Made by a program: the position numbers and the translations under genes
In this document: in pieces, positions 62,596 to 64,000 of the stretch
Numbering within the stretch: the stretch's first letter is position 1
How the letters are laid out: each line of letters starts with the position of its first letter
Notes under the pieces: model-generated
What the model was told of the DNA's origin: nothing
Database searches by the model: none
The model's input: the letters and a program-made list of their open reading frames with translations, nothing else
Origin: Amphibacillus cookii
GTDB lineage: Bacteria > Bacillota > Bacilli > Bacillales > Amphibacillaceae
DNA: 64,000 bases
Direction of reading: 5' to 3'
NCBI RefSeq assembly: GCF_016908375.1
Contig: NZ_JAFBDS010000011.1
Span: 1 to 64,000, forward strand

Positions 62596-63504
62596 TTATT
62601 TGTAAAGTTTCACTGCTTCCTCCATAAAATATAAATATTTATCAATAAAACCATTTGGCTTGATAATTTTAACTTTATTACCGAATCCGGCTAAAAACTG
62701 GTAGGCAAATTGATTCTCAGGCAATTCAATTGTCGCAAGGTAACTTCTGGCAGTCACTTCTGTAACTGCTTTTTTTCCGTACCTCTCGATGAATTGATCT
62801 CTTACAGCAATATCTAACAATAGCTGTACACTAACCAAATTTTGTTGATCAATGGTTTGTTTTTCTCCTTTAAATTCCTTATCAGACCTTGGGACAAAAA
62901 AACCGTCTTTTTGGATATTTAATATCCTCATCAATTTAAACGTACGATAGTCTTCCCGTTCTAAGCTATAACCAAAAATATACCAATGCAACTCTCTTAA
63001 ATGTAACTTATAGGGTTCTACAACCCTGTATGTTTTGTTTCCGTTTTGATCCACGTACTCAAACTTTAATACCCAATTATTTTCAATTGCTTGATTGATA
63101 AGTAAAATGTCTTCTTTGATTTGACTTCTTCCCGGCCAATCATAAAATGTTAAATCAAGTTTTGGAGAAATATCTACGCTTGTCATTCCTTTAATTTTTT
63201 GAATAGTCGTTTGAATTTCCTGATTCATAATCAGTTGCTCAAAACCACCTAAAGCTACTAGTATATTTTCAATATCCTTGTGATTTAATAATCGTTTATC
63301 GAATTTATACTCTTCCATTAGCGCATATCCCCCTGCAGCACCATATTTCGCAAAAATAGGGATGTTTGCATAACTTAATGTTTCCATATCACGCTGAATC
63401 GTCCGTTTAGTTACATTAAAAAGCCGACTAAATTCTGATGCCGACACAACTTCCTTTTGTAACAAGATCATCACTATCGAGATAAGTCGCTCAATTTTTT
63501 TCAT
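62596..63504 (-). CDS. WYL-domain HTH transcriptional regulator (YafY-like)
   Basis: 302 residues, ATG 63504 with GGGAGGG. HTH_11 (1-55, ASEFSRLFNVTKRTIQRDME) and WYL domain (about 150-225, EYVDQNGNKTYRVVEPYKLH region). Second regulator of this family in the window; about a quarter identical by eye. Divergent from a PhnB-like gene with a GACATA-N2-TATGTC site between. Confidence 0.86.
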   Translation of the reverse strand: MKKIERLISIVMILLQKEVVSASEFSRLFNVTKRTIQRDMETLSYANIPIFAKYGAAGGYALMEEYKFDKRLLNHKDIENILVALGGFEQLIMNQEIQTTIQKIKGMTSVDISPKLDLTFYDWPGRSQIKEDILLINQAIENNWVLKFEYVDQNGNKTYRVVEPYKLHLRELHWYIFGYSLEREDYRTFKLMRILNIQKDGFFVPRSDKEFKGEKQTIDQQNLVSVQLLLDIAVRDQFIERYGKKAVTEVTARSYLATIELPENQFAYQFLAGFGNKVKIIKPNGFIDKYLYFMEEAVKLYK

Positions 63505-63521
63505 ATTACCCTCCCATATAC

Positions 63522-63535
63522 GACATACATATGTC
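63522..63535. promoter_or_regulatory. operator between WYL regulator and PhnB-like gene
   Basis: GACATA-CA-TATGTC inverted repeat 14 bp upstream of the -10 TATAAT (63549-63554) of the PhnB-like gene; also 18 bp upstream of the regulator's start codon. Confidence 0.6.
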
Positions 63536-63548
63536 TCTTATGTTCTAT

Positions 63549-63554
63549 TATAAT
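63549..63554 (+). promoter_or_regulatory. -10 element of the PhnB-like gene
   Basis: TATAAT with the operator over the weak -35 position; start codon 27 bp downstream. Confidence 0.55.
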
Positions 63555-63581
63555 TCAAGTATGAAAAGGAGGAAATAAATT

Positions 63582-64000
63582 ATGAAAGCAATAGCTTATC
63601 TACAATTTGATGGAAAGGCAGAAAAAGCGTTAAACTTTTATGAAAAGGCATTACAGGCAACAAGCGTAAAAAAGGTGAGATTTGGTGCTTTTGGTCAAGA
63701 TCCAAATGCTCCTTTAACGAAAGAAGAACAAAACATGATTATGGAATCTCGTATTGAGTTTTCAGAAAATATTTTAATGCTCTCTGATGTACTGCCTTCT
63801 ATACAAGCTGTGACAGGGGAAGTCAAACAGGGTAATAACGTCTTAATCAGTATTATTGATGCTGATCCAGAGATGAATAAACAAAGTTTTGAAAAGCTTT
63901 CAGAAGGTGGTACTGTGATCATGCCGTTATCTTCTACGCCATGGTCAGCAAGTTTTGGAATGTTAGTTGATAAATTTGGTGTAACGTGGAAATTTAATAG
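63582..64000 (+). CDS. VOC/PhnB-like glyoxalase-fold protein (3' end cut by window)
   Basis: At least 139 residues from ATG 63582 (AAAGGAGG). Single-domain VOC protein of the PhnB subgroup: AIAYLQFDGKAEKALNFYEK, a central EFSENILMLSD and late PWSASFGMLVDKFGVTWKFN. The last visible residues match the family C-terminus, so only a few codons are missing. Function in this subgroup is unclear, often resistance- or demethylase-annotated. Controlled by the divergent WYL regulator. Confidence 0.83.
   Translation, partial: MKAIAYLQFDGKAEKALNFYEKALQATSVKKVRFGAFGQDPNAPLTKEEQNMIMESRIEFSENILMLSDVLPSIQAVTGEVKQGNNVLISIIDADPEMNKQSFEKLSEGGTVIMPLSSTPWSASFGMLVDKFGVTWKFN

Overview
The window comes from a low-GC, spore-forming member of the Bacillaceae. 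The left end carries the spore/germination neighbourhood pdaB-gerD-mrp(salA)-cwlD next to an rRNA operon leader. Lipoproteins have Bacillus-type lipoboxes, Shine-Dalgarno sites are strong, TTG and GTG starts are common, and a BCCT compatible-solute transporter plus Bacillaceae-type dispersed intergenic repeats point to a moderately halophilic or alkaliphilic genus. This placement is an inference from gene content; no 16S rRNA gene lies in the window.

Layout. 1-5 kb: rrn promoter and leader facing out of the left end, a small ORF, pdaB, gerD, mrp/salA, cwlD and a HAD phosphatase. 5-10 kb: an inositol-monophosphatase-family gene and a phnD-phnC-phnE-phnE phosphonate/phosphate-ester ABC operon. 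10.2-10.6 kb: composite intergenic repeat. 10.7-12.6 kb: ECF sigma factor translationally overlapping a DUF4179-type membrane protein. 13-24 kb: an apparent nine-gene operon on the minus strand (two M20D amidohydrolases, a complete Opp/Dpp importer, a natural Amt-PII fusion and a metal-dependent amidohydrolase) starting at a good sigma-A promoter near 24.1 kb and ending at a strong terminator near 12.97 kb. 24-31 kb: a divergent AbgB-like amidohydrolase; then an operon of a multi-spanning organic-anion-type permease, a HyuA-type hydantoinase/oxoprolinase and a small HExxH protein, preceded by an operator palindrome, a cre-like site and a GntR regulator. 31.5-42 kb: a second peptide-scavenging locus with an AroM-family protein and a binding protein on one strand, and dppBCDF-DUF1177-M20-IclR-M29-like on the other. 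Its divergent promoter region has mirror-image promoters and four copies of a TTCAT-N3-ATGAA operator.

42.1-42.7 kb: a second copy of the 10-kb composite repeat, in the same orientation, so the two copies bracket a roughly 32-kb block devoted mostly to peptide, amide and nitrogen scavenging. 43-45 kb: a Ytr-like GntR/ABC cluster. 45.7-57.7 kb: core and housekeeping accessory genes (glutathionyl-hydroquinone reductase family, yhgD/yhgE with paired operators, MazG-like, LOG family, BCCT transporter, Dus, WYL regulator/DHFR-like pair). 57.8-64 kb: a decaying accessory region (MepB, DJ-1/PfpI pseudogene, broken secreted protein, DinB fragment, small hypotheticals) ending with a second WYL regulator divergent from a PhnB-like VOC protein cut by the window edge.

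The best candidates for undescribed biology are the nine-gene amide/peptide operon with an embedded Amt-PII sensor-transporter, and the AroM/DUF1177/M29-like peptide-import locus with its symmetric divergent control region. Both are inferred from sequence and gene context only.
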